In this document: piece by piece, positions 34,867-44,415 of the stretch
Position numbering within the stretch: position 1 is the stretch's first letter
Layout: every line of letters starts with the position of its first letter
DNA from: a virus
IMG/VR virus record: IMGVR_UViG_3300035182_000466
Coordinates: 106,062 to 170,061 of that record
Reading direction: 5' to 3' (one strand)
Length of the DNA: 64,000 bases
Notes under the pieces: generated by a model
What the model saw: the letters and a program-made list of their open reading frames with translations, nothing else
Told to the model about the DNA's origin: nothing
Database searches by the model: none
Made by a program: the position numbers and the translations under genes

Positions 34867-37800
34867 TCAGGCACATTCAGAATATCCACATACGTGGCAT
34901 ATATTACATCCACCTTCATGCTCTACAATTCCACCGCACTCAGGACAGGCACCACGTTCAATAGTAGCTTTGTGAACTTTGTCAATATGTCCTACCTCAA
35001 GTAGATGCAGTTGAATAGCCTTAGCAACTGCATCGGAACAGGATAGAATACGATTATCGCCAAATCCACTAGGGATGTGACAAGATATACCAAGTAATTG
35101 TTTAACTACTTGTTTGGCTTGCACACCTGTTCGCCAGTTAAGACTAATCATGCGTCCCAAGGCTTCAGCTTGAGAAGCTGCACATCCTCCAGCCTTACCC
35201 ATAGTAGTAAACAGTTCAAAAAGCCCATCTTTATCTTCATTTATTGTAACATAAAGTGGACCGCAGCCTGTTTGCATTTGGTAAGTAGCACCTTTTAGAG
35301 CTTTAGGCCGTTCTTTTACTCCGCTATCTACTTTTTCTTCTGGTGTATTTTCTACTTTAGTTATAGTAGATAATACTTGTTCATCTCTTGATCCATCACG
35401 ATAAATCGTAACTCCTTTACAGCCTGTTTTATACGCCAGCATGTATACTTCTTCTACATCTTTAATAGTGGCACTATTACAGAAGTTTACTGTTTTAGAA
35501 ACAGCATTATCAGTGTACATCTGAAAAGCTGCTTGCATACGCACATGATACTCAGGGCTAATATCATGAGATGTTACAAATACTTTACGAACATCTTCTG
35601 GAATTTCAAGAATGTTCTGAATAGTACCATGTTCTGCAATTTTTTCCATTAGCTGTGGTGAATAGAATCCACGTGACTTAGCTATATATTCAAACATAGG
35701 ATTTACTTCAATTAGACGGGTTCCATCCATTACTGTTTTTACATAAGATACTGCAAATAATGGCTCAATACCTGATGATGCATTTGCTATCATGGATATT
35801 GTTCCAGTGGGAGCAATAGTTGTAACAGTAGCATTTCTCATGTTCTTGTCAAAGATAGAACCTTTAATGTTAGGGAATGATCCACGTATTTTTGCTAGTT
35901 CTAATGATTTTAAAATAGCGTGATCTTGAATAAACCGCATCACATCTTTTGCGAGATTTATAGCTTCTTCAGAGTTGTATGGGATACCTAACAAGATAAG
36001 CATGTCTGCCCATCCCATTACACCTAAGCCAATTTTTCTATTTGCTTTAGTCATTTCATCAATTTGCTTTAAAGGATACTTATTTACTTCAATAACGTTA
36101 TCTAAAAATTCTACAGATAAATTTACTATTTCTTTTAATCCTTCATAATCAATAGTAGAATTTACTACAAATTTGGATAGATTAATAGAACCTAAGTTAC
36201 AACTTTCATAAGGTAGCAACGGCTGCTCACCGCACTGTCCAGTCATAATGCCATTAAAGATACCTGTATGCTTTTTAGGCTCAGTAAAGCAATAAACTGT
36301 ATTTTCTTTTTTATTTCTTTTTATAATGCTTGTAATAGTTATAAACCTAGAGGCATCCCTATTAGGCTCTTTATCTTCAATTTTGACCCGATTAAGCTTG
36401 AGTCCCAAATCTAACAATTTAAAAGTATTAAACTTGTTAATAGCAAGTCTATAACAATCTTGTACGTTATATTTTTTAGGCTCTCCATTAGTATCTGGTA
36501 GATAAGAAATACCTGCTTCTTTTCCAAGACTTAGCGTTGAGAAACAACCTAAAGTAGAAAGCATCAACTTTACGTCAGACAAAAATGCCCTATCTACTGA
36601 CCAAATAGTAAGCCCATTCTCATTCTGATAGGAGCCATCACTATCAACTAACCCAGCAAACCAACTAAGACGAGTATCAACTGTATATTTACTTGATGGA
36701 ACCCAACATTTATCTCGTACAGAGAATGCCGTTTCTACCATAAGTCTATTCTGGCGGTCATTACTACAGTCGATACATTTTTTTATTAGAAGCTTGTCTT
36801 TAAGTTTAATCTTGTCTTCATATAACCAAATATCATTATGACCTTTACTTCCATCTCCACTATAAAAACCTTGAGTATAGGCTTTCTTAGATTTTATTTG
36901 CTTAATACCCTTAATGATGGGAAAACTCCACTTTTGAAGTTTTGCACCTTCTTCTAATTCTTGAGCTTCACGTTTAGACCCATCAGCTAATACAAATTTA
37001 TGCTTTGGGGTACAAGATAAACAGGAGCCATCTGAAAATTGAATTTTAAGAATATTTTGGTTATATCCTGTAATCTCAGGTATAGTCGTAGACCATTCTT
37101 CTCCATTCCAGATCTTTGTTTTCTTGCCTACTCTGGAAGCAATTTTCTTATAGCCCTTCTTGGTAAGAATAAGAGTGTCACCTGTAACACATGGATTTGT
37201 AGACTCAATCTCACCAATATGTGGAGTAGGATTATCTTTATTTATTCTATCTAAAAATACTATTCCAGGTTCACCGTTTCTCCATGCTTGTTTCACAATA
37301 AGGTCAAATACTTCTTTTGCATTGAGTACTCCTACTTCTTTTTTATCTCTCGGATTATATAGTTTATACGTTTTATTAGTCTCTACAGCTTCCATAAATT
37401 TTTCTGTTATCCCAATAGAGATATTAAAGTTATTTAAAACCTTCATATCATCTTTACATTTAATGAAACTCATAATATCGGGATGATCTACTCTAAGTAT
37501 ACCCATATTAGCACCACGTCTTGTGCCACCCTGTTTGATACATTCAGTAGCCTTATCAAAAACACTCATAAAAGATATAGGCCCACTCGACACACCACTT
37601 GTAGTTTTTACTAAGTCATTAGCTGGGCGTAGACGAGAAAATGAAAATCCTGTCCCTCCTCCACTCTTATGGATCATAGCCGTATGTTTAATAGTTTCAA
37701 ATATCTCTTCAATAGAATCACCTACAGGTAGAACAAAGCAAGCGCTTAACTGGCCCAATTCACGCCCTGCATTCATTAATGTCGGGCTATTAGGCAAAAA

Positions 37801-37995
37801 TTTTAAAGAAGTCATCATATTATAAAATGCATTTGTTTTCGCCGTAATTTCTTTTTTAGGACTAACACTAGCAATTGTTGAAGCTACTCTACTAAACATA
37901 TCTTCAGGTTTTTCAATTACTTTACCTGTCGCATCTTTAATAAGATAGCGTTTCTCAAGTACAGTCCTAGCATTTTGTGTAAGTTCCAGTTTCAT
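34867..37995 (-). CDS. nrdJ: Class II (B12-dependent) ribonucleotide reductase with intein
   Basis: 1042 residues including a 319-residue intein; the spliced enzyme is about 723 residues. It reduces ribonucleotides to deoxyribonucleotides. Class II is indicated by the [11 protein letters not shown] region, the lack of a visible NrdB gene and the C-terminal zinc-ribbon-like tail ([15 protein letters not shown]). C86 is the first redox Cys. After splicing the motif N267-P-C588-G-E590 carries the thiyl Cys and the Glu, with C599 eleven residues later as the second redox Cys. AAAGGGAGA precedes the ATG. The host must supply adenosylcobalamin. It works with ThyX and Tmk. Confidence 0.9.
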   Translation of the reverse strand: MKLELTQNARTVLEKRYLIKDATGKVIEKPEDMFSRVASTIASVSPKKEITAKTNAFYNMMTSLKFLPNSPTLMNAGRELGQLSACFVLPVGDSIEEIFETIKHTAMIHKSGGGTGFSFSRLRPANDLVKTTSGVSSGPISFMSVFDKATECIKQGGTRRGANMGILRVDHPDIMSFIKCKDDMKVLNNFNISIGITEKFMEAVETNKTYKLYNPRDKKEVGVLNAKEVFDLIVKQAWRNGEPGIVFLDRINKDNPTPHIGEIESTNPCVTGDTLILTKKGYKKIASRVGKKTKIWNGEEWSTTIPEITGYNQNILKIQFSDGSCLSCTPKHKFVLADGSKREAQELEEGAKLQKWSFPIIKGIKQIKSKKAYTQGFYSGDGSKGHNDIWLYEDKIKLKDKLLIKKCIDCSNDRQNRLMVETAFSVRDKCWVPSSKYTVDTRLSWFAGLVDSDGSYQNENGLTIWSVDRAFLSDVKLMLSTLGCFSTLSLGKEAGISYLPDTNGEPKKYNVQDCYRLAINKFNTFKLLDLGLKLNRVKIEDKEPNRDASRFITITSIIKRNKKENTVYCFTEPKKHTGIFNGIMTGQCGEQPLLPYESCNLGSINLSKFVVNSTIDYEGLKEIVNLSVEFLDNVIEVNKYPLKQIDEMTKANRKIGLGVMGWADMLILLGIPYNSEEAINLAKDVMRFIQDHAILKSLELAKIRGSFPNIKGSIFDKNMRNATVTTIAPTGTISMIANASSGIEPLFAVSYVKTVMDGTRLIEVNPMFEYIAKSRGFYSPQLMEKIAEHGTIQNILEIPEDVRKVFVTSHDISPEYHVRMQAAFQMYTDNAVSKTVNFCNSATIKDVEEVYMLAYKTGCKGVTIYRDGSRDEQVLSTITKVENTPEEKVDSGVKERPKALKGATYQMQTGCGPLYVTINEDKDGLFELFTTMGKAGGCAASQAEALGRMISLNWRTGVQAKQVVKQLLGISCHIPSGFGDNRILSCSDAVAKAIQLHLLEVGHIDKVHKATIERGACPECGGIVEHEGGCNICHVCGYSECA
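36235..37191 (-). mobile_element. Intein with LAGLIDADG homing endonuclease in nrdJ
   Basis: Residues 269-587 of the NrdJ precursor. It begins with C269 ([14 protein letters not shown], splicing block A) and ends with the block G-like FNGIMTGQ before the +1 residue C588. Two LAGLIDADG-type motifs lie at GFYSGDG (376-382) and [10 protein letters not shown] (445-454). The last residue is Gln, not the usual Asn; this variant is known in ribonucleotide reductase inteins. The insertion splits the active-site motif NP-CGE, so no enzyme activity is possible before splicing. Confidence 0.9.
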
Positions 37996-38030
37996 TTACA
38001 TCTCCCTTTGGTAGTAGTGTTAGAAGCTTT

Positions 38031-38267
38031 TTACTTCAAGTAAGTTTTTACATGTTCTTTTTGTTTTCCAACATTTTTAATATCTCTATGAGTTAATCCT
38101 GCTTTAGCTAAAGCAAAACGTATATCAGTTCCACAGTCAATAAGTAAATTAAACTCAGGACGTACTTCATCCAGAAGAAGCATATTAGTCTGGTAGCCTT
38201 TCATGGTAAAAGCACTACCCGTTCCTAAAAACTTAATATACTTTGTATTAAAGTTATCTGCTTTCAT
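38031..38267 (-). pseudogene. Truncated metallo-beta-lactamase-fold protein (N-terminal fragment)
   Basis: 78 residues. IKFLGTGSAFTMKGYQTNML and LLIDCGTDIRFALAKAGLTH are the first strands of an RNase Z/MBL-fold hydrolase. The frame then ends just before the metal-binding HxHxDH motif expected next, with an unrelated tail (GKQKEHVKTYLK). No continuation exists because nrdJ follows. It is probably a deletion remnant at the nrdJ junction. Confidence 0.7.
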
Positions 38268-38280
38268 TTTAACTCTTTCT

Positions 38281-38403
38281 TTATCTATGAAGTGGAGTAC
38301 TTAACCAAACATTTGATTTAACCTCAACTCTAGGTTACTCTAAGCTTTTCTCTTGTTCAGTAGAATAACCTGGAGTCAATAATCGAATGTAGTTTACCTC
38401 CAT
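38281..38403 (-). pseudogene. Broken small gene (in-frame TAA, altered start)
   Basis: GGAGG is followed 8 nt later by an ATT codon where a start is expected; the only ATG in frame (38403) precedes the Shine-Dalgarno. The frame gives RLLTPGYSTEQEKSLE, TAA, then PRVEVKSNVWLSTPLHR. Likely a small gene that lost its start and gained a stop. Confidence 0.4.
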
Positions 38404-38412
38404 GTAGTACTA

Positions 38413-38586
38413 CTATATTGCCAATTTCATACTGAAAATATCTTTTAGTTTTTGTAGATCATCTTCTGTAGGTTCTCCTACTACTGATAGATATATTGTA
38501 TTCTTTTTTAGTGGTTCTGGTGTTACTTTGGATTCTGTAGCACAGGTGGGTTGAATAAAATTTTGAGAGGGTACTGATATTTCCAT
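38413..38586 (-). CDS. Small hypothetical protein
   Basis: 57 residues, with AAAGGAG 6 nt before the ATG. A Thr/Pro-rich N-terminus leads to IYLSVVGEPTEDDLQKLKDI, a strand-helix unit. Preferred over a longer overlapping frame at 38459-38686 that lacks a ribosome site. Function unknown. Confidence 0.6.
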   Translation of the reverse strand: MEISVPSQNFIQPTCATESKVTPEPLKKNTIYLSVVGEPTEDDLQKLKDIFSMKLAI

Positions 38587-38713
38587 TAGCTTCTCCTTTA
38601 AAAAGAATATTAGATAAAAAGAATATTAGGAAGCTGTTTAAAAATATCAATAATATATTGGCAGGATATTTATAAACAAACTTCAATACTTCCGATATTA
38701 CTTATTTACAGTT

Positions 38714-39085
38714 TTAACTTCTTATTACTTTTGGTAGTTCACTCATTGATCTTTGCATTTGATTAATATCATTAGTCAGTGTCCTAACTTCTGATAACAC
38801 CAATTTTAGACTTTTATTAAAAAAAGTAGTCATTTTCTCAACATTATTATTTATTTCTGATAACTTTGAGATAAGTTCGTCTGGATGTGATTCTTGTACA
38901 TCCTTTATTAAATCTTTTAATTTAGTTACTTCTAAATCTACTTGATCCTGCTTTTCTTCTATATCATTTTTATATTGATCTAGTAACCACTCTATAAATT
39001 CATCTTTATCTTTTATCAAACCTAATTTCCAATAGCTATATATGGTTTCAAAAGTATAGTCTTCTGTATTTAAAAGTACACTCAT
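38714..39085 (-). CDS. Hypothetical coiled-coil protein
   Basis: 123 residues, acidic, almost wholly helical with heptad-like spacing from about residue 40 to 110. GGAG precedes the ATG, which overlaps the upstream stop. No function assigned. Confidence 0.6.
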   Translation of the reverse strand: MSVLLNTEDYTFETIYSYWKLGLIKDKDEFIEWLLDQYKNDIEEKQDQVDLEVTKLKDLIKDVQESHPDELISKLSEINNNVEKMTTFFNKSLKLVLSEVRTLTNDINQMQRSMSELPKVIRS

Positions 39086-39306
39086 TTATAGTCTCCTGTT
39101 TCATCATAATACTGGTCTGGTTTATCAGCTACTCTGATACATACTTTATCTCCACTAATTATTTCTAGTTCATTATCAGTTATTGAAAATACCATTGAGG
39201 GTGCATAAAAGATAAAGCTAACTATAACTTCTGTATCGGTAACATTTTGTACTTTTCCTAATCCTAATCGTTTATGCCAAACTAATAAATCCTTAATTAA
39301 GCTCAT
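39082..39306 (-). CDS. Small beta-barrel-like protein
   Basis: 74 residues from the ATG at 39306, which has AAGGAGG upstream; the in-frame ATG at 39354 is inside the previous gene. WHKRLGLGKVQNVTDTEVIV resembles a KOW/SH3-like strand pattern. Function unknown. Confidence 0.6.
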   Translation of the reverse strand: MSLIKDLLVWHKRLGLGKVQNVTDTEVIVSFIFYAPSMVFSITDNELEIISGDKVCIRVADKPDQYYDETGDYK

Positions 39307-39520
39307 TGCAGTCAACCTCCTTATAGTCTTCTGGATATAATGCAGCCTGTGCAACTATACAAATATAGTCTCTTTGTCTTTTTACATCTACTGAACTGAT
39401 AGTACATAAGATAATTAAATTTAGAGCTTTTCGCATACGCAAATTACTGTCTTCTATGTTTGCTATCTCTAAAATTTTATTTGATAAGTCCTCCTTTTGA
39501 TTAGTGCTAGTACTCCACAT
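39293..39520 (-). CDS. Hypothetical small helical protein
   Basis: 75 residues, all helix, no motif. It overlaps the next gene by 14 nt, and a GTGAG site precedes the ATG. Confidence 0.55.
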   Translation of the reverse strand: MWSTSTNQKEDLSNKILEIANIEDSNLRMRKALNLIILCTISSVDVKRQRDYICIVAQAALYPEDYKEVDCNELN

Positions 39521-39702
39521 TATATTCTCACTTTTCTAGGAGGCTTATTCTTAAATACCTCTTTAATATCTGGAGTTATATCATATTTCTTTAATATTTG
39601 ATAAGGAATACTATTTAGAACTATATTAATATGTGCTCTTGCATCTGCATCATCTAATGCATTAAGATTTAATCTTAGGACTGCATTATACTCTGGTTTC
39701 AT
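39520..39702 (-). CDS. Hypothetical small protein
   Basis: 60 residues from the ATG at 39702 (AAGAGGA upstream, immediately after the previous stop). It ends NKPPRKVRI. No motif. Confidence 0.55.
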   Translation of the reverse strand: MKPEYNAVLRLNLNALDDADARAHINIVLNSIPYQILKKYDITPDIKEVFKNKPPRKVRI

Positions 39703-39703
39703 A

Positions 39704-40252
39704 TTAGTCCTCTTCTGTTTTAGAATTTTTAGTGAAGTATTCAGAAGATAAATTTTTAGCAATGTCTACTACAGATTTGGCATCAGAATTAAAATAATAA
39801 GGATTAGATACTAAAGAACAAAGTAGATTTCTAGTAAAAAATTCTTTTTGTTCTTTGGAACTTGATAGCCTACTTTGCATATCATTTAAAGCTTCCTGTA
39901 GCATAATTCCTGCTTGTTTCAAATTGTTAATGTCTTTAGTCATAGACTCAATATTTAACCTAAGTTGTTTATTCTCCTGTTCATAAAAATCTTTTGAAGT
40001 TTTAAAACCTGCCTTGCACTCTGTACAATATACTTCATTTCCTAAGTTATGGACATTAAAGGATCTCGATCCACAAGTACAAGACATGATATTAAGTTTA
40101 TTTAAAGCCCCATCATTAGATACTAAAGATTCATCTTTTGTATATCTAGCTTCAATTAATTCTTGAATTAACTGCATATCTTCTTTATGCAATACTTCTG
40201 ATTCTGACCATTTCTTAAATTCTTCTAAAGTAATATTAGATGGGTTGCTCAT
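39704..40252 (-). CDS. Zinc-ribbon and coiled-coil protein
   Basis: 182 residues. CTCGS...CTECKAGF (about residues 58-81) forms a zinc ribbon, followed by a coiled coil (about 90-140). AAAAAAGGAG precedes the ATG. Possibly a nucleic-acid-binding phage protein. Confidence 0.6.
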   Translation of the reverse strand: MSNPSNITLEEFKKWSESEVLHKEDMQLIQELIEARYTKDESLVSNDGALNKLNIMSCTCGSRSFNVHNLGNEVYCTECKAGFKTSKDFYEQENKQLRLNIESMTKDINNLKQAGIMLQEALNDMQSRLSSSKEQKEFFTRNLLCSLVSNPYYFNSDAKSVVDIAKNLSSEYFTKNSKTEED

Positions 40253-40295
40253 TAGAATGCTCCTTTTTTGGCTATTCCTTCTTGGATTCTTTGTT

Positions 40296-40520
40296 CTAGT
40301 GTTCCTCTTCTTTTAGCTTATCCCATATACTATCCTTTTTAGTCCAAAATATAACTTTTTGCTAGAGGACAATCCTCTGGTATAATTATCTCACCACGTT
40401 CATTTATACGGCTTTTGAAAGATCAACACCTTCATGACAATAGCTACCAATTTCATCTCGTCCAGTTGGATACTCAAGACACTCTTGACAATATTCTACT
40501 TGAGTTACACAGATTCTCAT
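40296..40520 (-). pseudogene. Frameshifted small Cys-rich gene
   Basis: The ATG at 40520 overlaps the preceding stop (ATGA). The frames read in order MRICVTQVEYCQECLEYPTG to HEGVDLSKAV (TAA), then a shifted frame INERGEIIIPEDCPLAK, then a second shift at an A-run to VIFWTKKDSIWDKLKEEEH and TAG. The joined product would be a coherent Cys-containing protein of about 75 residues, so two small indels have broken it. Confidence 0.6.
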
Positions 40521-41071
40521 TTAGTATTCTCTATTACAGTAGGTATCTCTTTCCACTCTCCACCTCCACCATTACTGCTGTGCCATGCAAAGTATCCTTG
40601 AAGTACTGTATATCCATCTAATGTTTTAAACAGTCTATAGTCCTCAGGCTTATTACTACAAATACGAATATCTCCTATACTACTTGCAATTTGTGTTGGA
40701 TAACCTATTTGTGAGGTCACATTTGAAGAAGTGAAAATTGGTTTACCTTGTTCTGCTTCAATATAATTATGATAGTCAACTAAGTCCTCACTTGTTTTAA
40801 ACCAAGTTTTTCCTTTTCTCCAAACACCTATACTTTTCTTTTTGGTGCTAGGATTGTTCACTTTCCATATTAGTAATGGAATACCTTCTAAATCTTGAGG
40901 AGGTTCTTTAACTGGAAGATTAATAACTACATCAATATGAGTATAAGTATATCCTAGCTGTTCTGCAGATTTTTCACTACAACAACAGTCACGTTCTCGT
41001 TCACTACAATAAATACAGTATCCATGTCCATCATTTATAAATTTTTTATACTTCATTATCCTCGTCATCAT
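40517..41071 (-). CDS. Hypothetical protein with Cys-rich N-terminus
   Basis: 184 residues. CIYCSERERDCCC near residue 19-31 suggests metal binding. The C-terminal part (YRLFKTLDGYTVLQGYFAW, then EWKEIP) is paralogous to the broken gene at 41094-41301, which shows that both derive from a duplicated module. Function unknown. Confidence 0.6.
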   Translation of the reverse strand: MMTRIMKYKKFINDGHGYCIYCSERERDCCCSEKSAEQLGYTYTHIDVVINLPVKEPPQDLEGIPLLIWKVNNPSTKKKSIGVWRKGKTWFKTSEDLVDYHNYIEAEQGKPIFTSSNVTSQIGYPTQIASSIGDIRICSNKPEDYRLFKTLDGYTVLQGYFAWHSSNGGGGEWKEIPTVIENTK

Positions 41072-41093
41072 AATAAAGTTCTCCTACTCTTCT

Positions 41094-41301
41094 TTTACAT
41101 TAGGTAATTCTTTCCAATAAGAACCATAACTATATTGTTCACGCCAATTAAATAAGCCCTCTAAAACAAAGGTACCATCTTTTTCTCTTTAAGTCTATAC
41201 TCTTTAGGTACAGTATCTCCTATCCTATAAGTACTTCCTGAAGTTAAAAAATTTGCTTTCAAAATTCTAAATTCTTTCTTCTGTATAACACCATCTGACA
41301 T
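41094..41301 (-). pseudogene. Frameshifted paralogue of the 40517-41071 gene's C-terminal part
   Basis: AAAGGA precedes the ATG at 41301. The frame MSDGVIQKKEFRILKANFLT to EYRLKEKK stops after an AAAAA run; the adjacent frame continues DGTFVLEGLFNWREQYSYGS then YWKELPNVKEE and TAG. The match to the neighbouring gene (EYRL...DG-x-V-L-x-G...W-KE-P) across the frameshift shows one original gene with a one-base indel. Confidence 0.7.
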
Positions 41302-41305
41302 ATAG

Positions 41306-41827
41306 TTATCCTTTATCTAATTTAGTTTCCCAAAAGTAATCTATCCAAATATTTGAGTCTACTTCATTTTTTGATACATTAATGATGTATGCATCTAGTT
41401 CTTTAGAAAGATCTTTAACAAAATTGGTTGATTTATGTAAGGTTATCCAACATATTACTTTTGGAGTTTTTGACTTTACCATGCGTAGATAACGTTTAGT
41501 TATTTCTACTAAAGTATCTCCAGTATCTAGTATATCATCTACTATAAACACTGTATCCAACTTAGGCATACCCAACATTGTAAATTCAGGTTTTCTTTGA
41601 TTGTTAAACCACATTAGTGGTACAGGAGATGTTTTTGAATAGTAACTTACTAACCTATCGGTTAACATCTTTCCACCATTTTTTATTCCTACAATTATGT
41701 TTGGATTAAGATTTAAACTATCTAAAGTCTTTATCAGATCTTCACAGTCTTTTTCAAAAGAAGCTGAGTCATAAAATAAGTGTTGTTGATTATCAGTAGA
41801 ATTGTGTACAATCATTTTAGTATCCAT
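41306..41827 (-). CDS. Phosphoribosyltransferase-fold protein
   Basis: 173 residues. VFIVDDILDTGDTLVEI is the PRPP-binding loop of type I phosphoribosyltransferases, and the preceding strand IIVGIKNGGK is the second conserved region. It probably salvages a nucleobase (hypoxanthine/guanine or xanthine type) or attaches ribose-phosphate to another base. Specificity cannot be read. A second ATG at 41815 is possible. Confidence 0.8.
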   Translation of the reverse strand: MDTKMIVHNSTDNQQHLFYDSASFEKDCEDLIKTLDSLNLNPNIIVGIKNGGKMLTDRLVSYYSKTSPVPLMWFNNQRKPEFTMLGMPKLDTVFIVDDILDTGDTLVEITKRYLRMVKSKTPKVICWITLHKSTNFVKDLSKELDAYIINVSKNEVDSNIWIDYFWETKLDKG

Positions 41828-41892
41828 CCTGTAAGGCTTCCTGTAAAGTTTCTATTTTAGTCTCTTGTATAAATCATATCTACTAGATTTTT

Positions 41893-42438
41893 TTAAATTG
41901 GTACTTTTGGAACAATGTCTATGTCTACATTTATGTAATAGTTCGTGTGAGGTTTTATCAAACATGCACTAACGTACACTTTTTTAAGTGTTTCAGAATA
42001 CATAATCACTAGTTTATATGGAAATAAAAGGTGATACCATTTTAATGGGATATCTTTATTATCCATGATGTACGCATCTACTGGTTTAAAAATTTTAAAA
42101 CCCTCAAGCAAGTCTGCAAGCTGTGCCATCCATCTTTTAGGAAAATCAGGATATAGATCAAACCAGTCTAAACGTTCTCTAGTTGTATTACACTTTGTAG
42201 CAGATGATATTGTTTTACTTTCCAATAAACGTTCAATATAGCTATCACAGCAATCAGACATTTGAGACTCTATTGGTTCTTGGGAGTCACCAAATATTCG
42301 ATTTAAATTAGTATCATCTACTATTTTAGATCTAATTGTATCTATCACCCTCTTCTTATATGTTGGACTTTCAACTTTTAAAGTTTTATTTCCCCATACC
42401 AATATACCAGAGTCTTTTACAGTAAATTTCTCGGACAT
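41893..42438 (-). CDS. Hypothetical protein
   Basis: 181 residues with scattered Cys (SDCCDSY) and a beta-rich C-terminus. AGGAGAAA precedes the ATG. No family recognised. Confidence 0.6.
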   Translation of the reverse strand: MSEKFTVKDSGILVWGNKTLKVESPTYKKRVIDTIRSKIVDDTNLNRIFGDSQEPIESQMSDCCDSYIERLLESKTISSATKCNTTRERLDWFDLYPDFPKRWMAQLADLLEGFKIFKPVDAYIMDNKDIPLKWYHLLFPYKLVIMYSETLKKVYVSACLIKPHTNYYINVDIDIVPKVPI

Positions 42439-42556
42439 AATTTTTTCTCCTAATCCTTACATTCGCCTAGCATCTGGATTATATAGTATGATTTATAATC
42501 AGACAGCCATTTATATAATGAGTCTAATCATTGTTTTCATTCTTTATCAAAAAGTC

Positions 42557-42655
42557 CTACTGTATCCTTGCACCAATAGATAGCCTATTACAAGTTGACC
42601 TAGTAGCAATATCTTTTGTTATCTTAATAAAATACTCATCCCACATTGGTCGCAT
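42557..42655 (-). pseudogene. dCMP-deaminase-like N-terminal fragment
   Basis: MRPMWDEYFIKITKDIATRS followed by TCNRLSIGARIQ and TAG matches the first 32 residues of ComEB/dCMP deaminases (W-x-x-Y-F...A-x-R-S-T-C-x-R-x-x-x-G-A) but stops before the zinc motifs. Downstream in another frame is CKDTVGLFDKE, TGA, KQ, TGA, LDSLYKWLSDYKSYY, a separate broken reading frame down to 42440. Probably two genes joined by a deletion and further damaged. Confidence 0.6.
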
Positions 42656-42660
42656 ATTTA

Positions 42661-42918
42661 TCACCATTCAATACAATAGTTTTTCATGTTTACTAAAGAA
42701 CAAGTGCTACCACTACGGGTAATTACATATCCCAAATTCGTTAATGTATCTACTTCTGTTTGGGTCATAGTTCTTTCTATTCTTCGTAGTCCATTAGCAC
42801 AAGCTTCTCTGATTTCTTTATATACATAAAGATTATCATTGACAATTGATCTTGCTTGTTCCGCAGTTAAAGGTCGTAAATTATTAGAATCATTTGAAGC
42901 AAGTGGTTTATCACACAT
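42661..42918 (-). CDS. Hypothetical small protein
   Basis: 85 residues. LTAEQARSIVND and a short strand GYVITRSG near the C-terminus; no known motif. The weak ribosome site and close spacing to neighbours suggest cotranslation. Confidence 0.55.
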   Translation of the reverse strand: MCDKPLASNDSNNLRPLTAEQARSIVNDNLYVYKEIREACANGLRRIERTMTQTEVDTLTNLGYVITRSGSTCSLVNMKNYCIEW

Positions 42919-42920
42919 AT

Positions 42921-43022
42921 TTATTTATCCTCTACTTTGCTTAAAGTTATTCCCATATTAATAATGCTTCCACCAAAAGTCTCTGATAAAATATTTGTAT
43001 TATTTGTAATAGGTTTACTCAT
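42921..43022 (-). CDS. Possible 33-residue protein
   Basis: The frame MSKPITNNTNILSETFGG to SKVEDK fills the gap between the radical SAM gene and the 42661 gene. No convincing Shine-Dalgarno is present, so translation is uncertain. Confidence 0.35.
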   Translation of the reverse strand: MSKPITNNTNILSETFGGSIINMGITLSKVEDK

Positions 43023-43040
43023 ATTAGTATCTAAAGGATA

Positions 43041-44024
43041 CTAAGGAATATGTGGATTAGTTTTTGATTTAATTACGGCATAAACAAAGGTTGGAATTGG
43101 TTCAGTTCTTACAGGTAATGAAGGTTCAGAAAGTTTAATCCTGTCTATTAAATCTTGTCTGTTTATTGGAGTCTCCATACACTTAGTAATATCTTTACAG
43201 CATACAAATTCTTTGCATCTAAACTCCGAAAAATTATATACCCAATTATCCTCTAATGACTTTTGTAGAATGTTTCCTATTATAGGGAGTTCTCTATAAT
43301 AGCTTCTCATTGATAAACATGGTACAATATCTCCATTAGCTAAAATACCAATAGACTTTAATCCAGCAGTACACGGTCCGCTATTCATATTATCTGCACA
43401 TATAATAGTAGCTTTAGAAGTATAGACATATTGCATCAACAACTTCTGCGCTTCTTCATTTTGATATACCGCATTTTCAGATTTATCTTCATCCTCATAC
43501 ATAGTGTACTGTATTTGCCATGTCAAGTTATTAGCTAATACAAATTCTTCAATCTTCTTAAATTGAAAAATATTTTTAATATTAAAGTTTGAAATAATGG
43601 TACATTTATAAATTAAAGATTTAAAACACTTTGTAGTTTTAAATCTTTTAAGTTCAGCCAGAGTATTTATTGATACTCCAATCCAATCGTATAGTTCTAA
43701 AACACTTTGACTATCATCCATACTACAAGTGTTATAGGTACAAATGTTATAAGGATTAATAAGTATCTTACATACTACATCTTTTTGCTCTAACTTATTG
43801 ATCAAGTGTTCATGGCTTATATATGGTACTATAAGAGGATTACCTCCAGAAATACTAATTTCTTTGGGAGGATAATCGTATATAGCATCAACAATACTGG
43901 CAATAGATTCTTTATCTATCTTAGTTTTGTTTAAAGAATCTTTTGATCCGCAGTAAGTACAACCTGCTTCACAATTATCAGTTATCTCCCAAATAATTTC
44001 TTCTAGTTTAATGTGAGATTTCAT
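43041..44024 (-). CDS. Radical SAM protein with SPASM-like C-terminus (rSAM5)
   Basis: 327 residues. C18-EAG-C22-TY-C25 is the SAM-cluster motif, followed by ISISGGNPL. The C-terminus has the SPASM-type pattern CTAGLKSIGILANGDIVPC, then C and CCKDITKC. It is shorter than the four enzymes in the tail cluster and lies in the early block, so it may act on a different substrate. Its start overlaps the stop of the broken gene at 44021-44390 (ATGA). Confidence 0.85.
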   Translation of the reverse strand: MKSHIKLEEIIWEITDNCEAGCTYCGSKDSLNKTKIDKESIASIVDAIYDYPPKEISISGGNPLIVPYISHEHLINKLEQKDVVCKILINPYNICTYNTCSMDDSQSVLELYDWIGVSINTLAELKRFKTTKCFKSLIYKCTIISNFNIKNIFQFKKIEEFVLANNLTWQIQYTMYEDEDKSENAVYQNEEAQKLLMQYVYTSKATIICADNMNSGPCTAGLKSIGILANGDIVPCLSMRSYYRELPIIGNILQKSLEDNWVYNFSEFRCKEFVCCKDITKCMETPINRQDLIDRIKLSEPSLPVRTEPIPTFVYAVIKSKTNPHIP

Positions 44025-44390
44025 GTTGTCTCCAGTTGTTCTCTAGTCATTTCAACTTGTTGTTTATTGTCTTTAAACCAAATGATATTTTCTTCATCTA
44101 CGAACATCAATTTGACGTTTGCTATGTTTATCCATATACTAGAATAATGCGTAGTGGTATCTACTTCCTGAATAAGTATTCAGGCTTTCACTAAATGTTC
44201 CTCGAGCACTATAACTCCTTTAACGGCGCTGTCTCTTTCTTCAAAATACGTGTAGATCACGTTACCTATCTTATTTCCATCTTGGTCCAAAAAATGGAAT
44301 GTTATCTGAAATCTTAAGACCCTCTGAGGAGAATATCTCTCCATTTTGATTACACTTATTCATGTTTAAGATAGGAACTGTTATTTGCAT
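44021..44390 (-). pseudogene. Broken small gene (frameshift at A-run plus internal TGA)
   Basis: AAGGTAAG precedes the ATG at 44390. MQITVPILNMNKCNQ runs into a frame change at AAAA. The next frame continues WRYSPQRVLRFQITFHFLDQ to VIVLEEHLVKA, then TGA, then ILIQEVDTTTHYSSIWINIA to REQLETT and a TGA overlapping the rSAM5 start. The two halves form one coherent ~120-residue protein. Confidence 0.65.
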
Positions 44391-44415
44391 ATTGAACACT
44401 TACCTTTTAGTATGA

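Noticed and set aside
38459-38686. A 75-codon frame on the - strand
   Set aside because: It has no ribosome site and is out of frame with a 57-codon gene (38413-38586) that has AAAGGAG before its ATG and a sensible product.
41817-41879. Possible remnant reading FIQETKIETLQEALQDGY before the phosphoribosyltransferase gene
   Set aside because: Only 18 codons and no start or ribosome site; could be chance.
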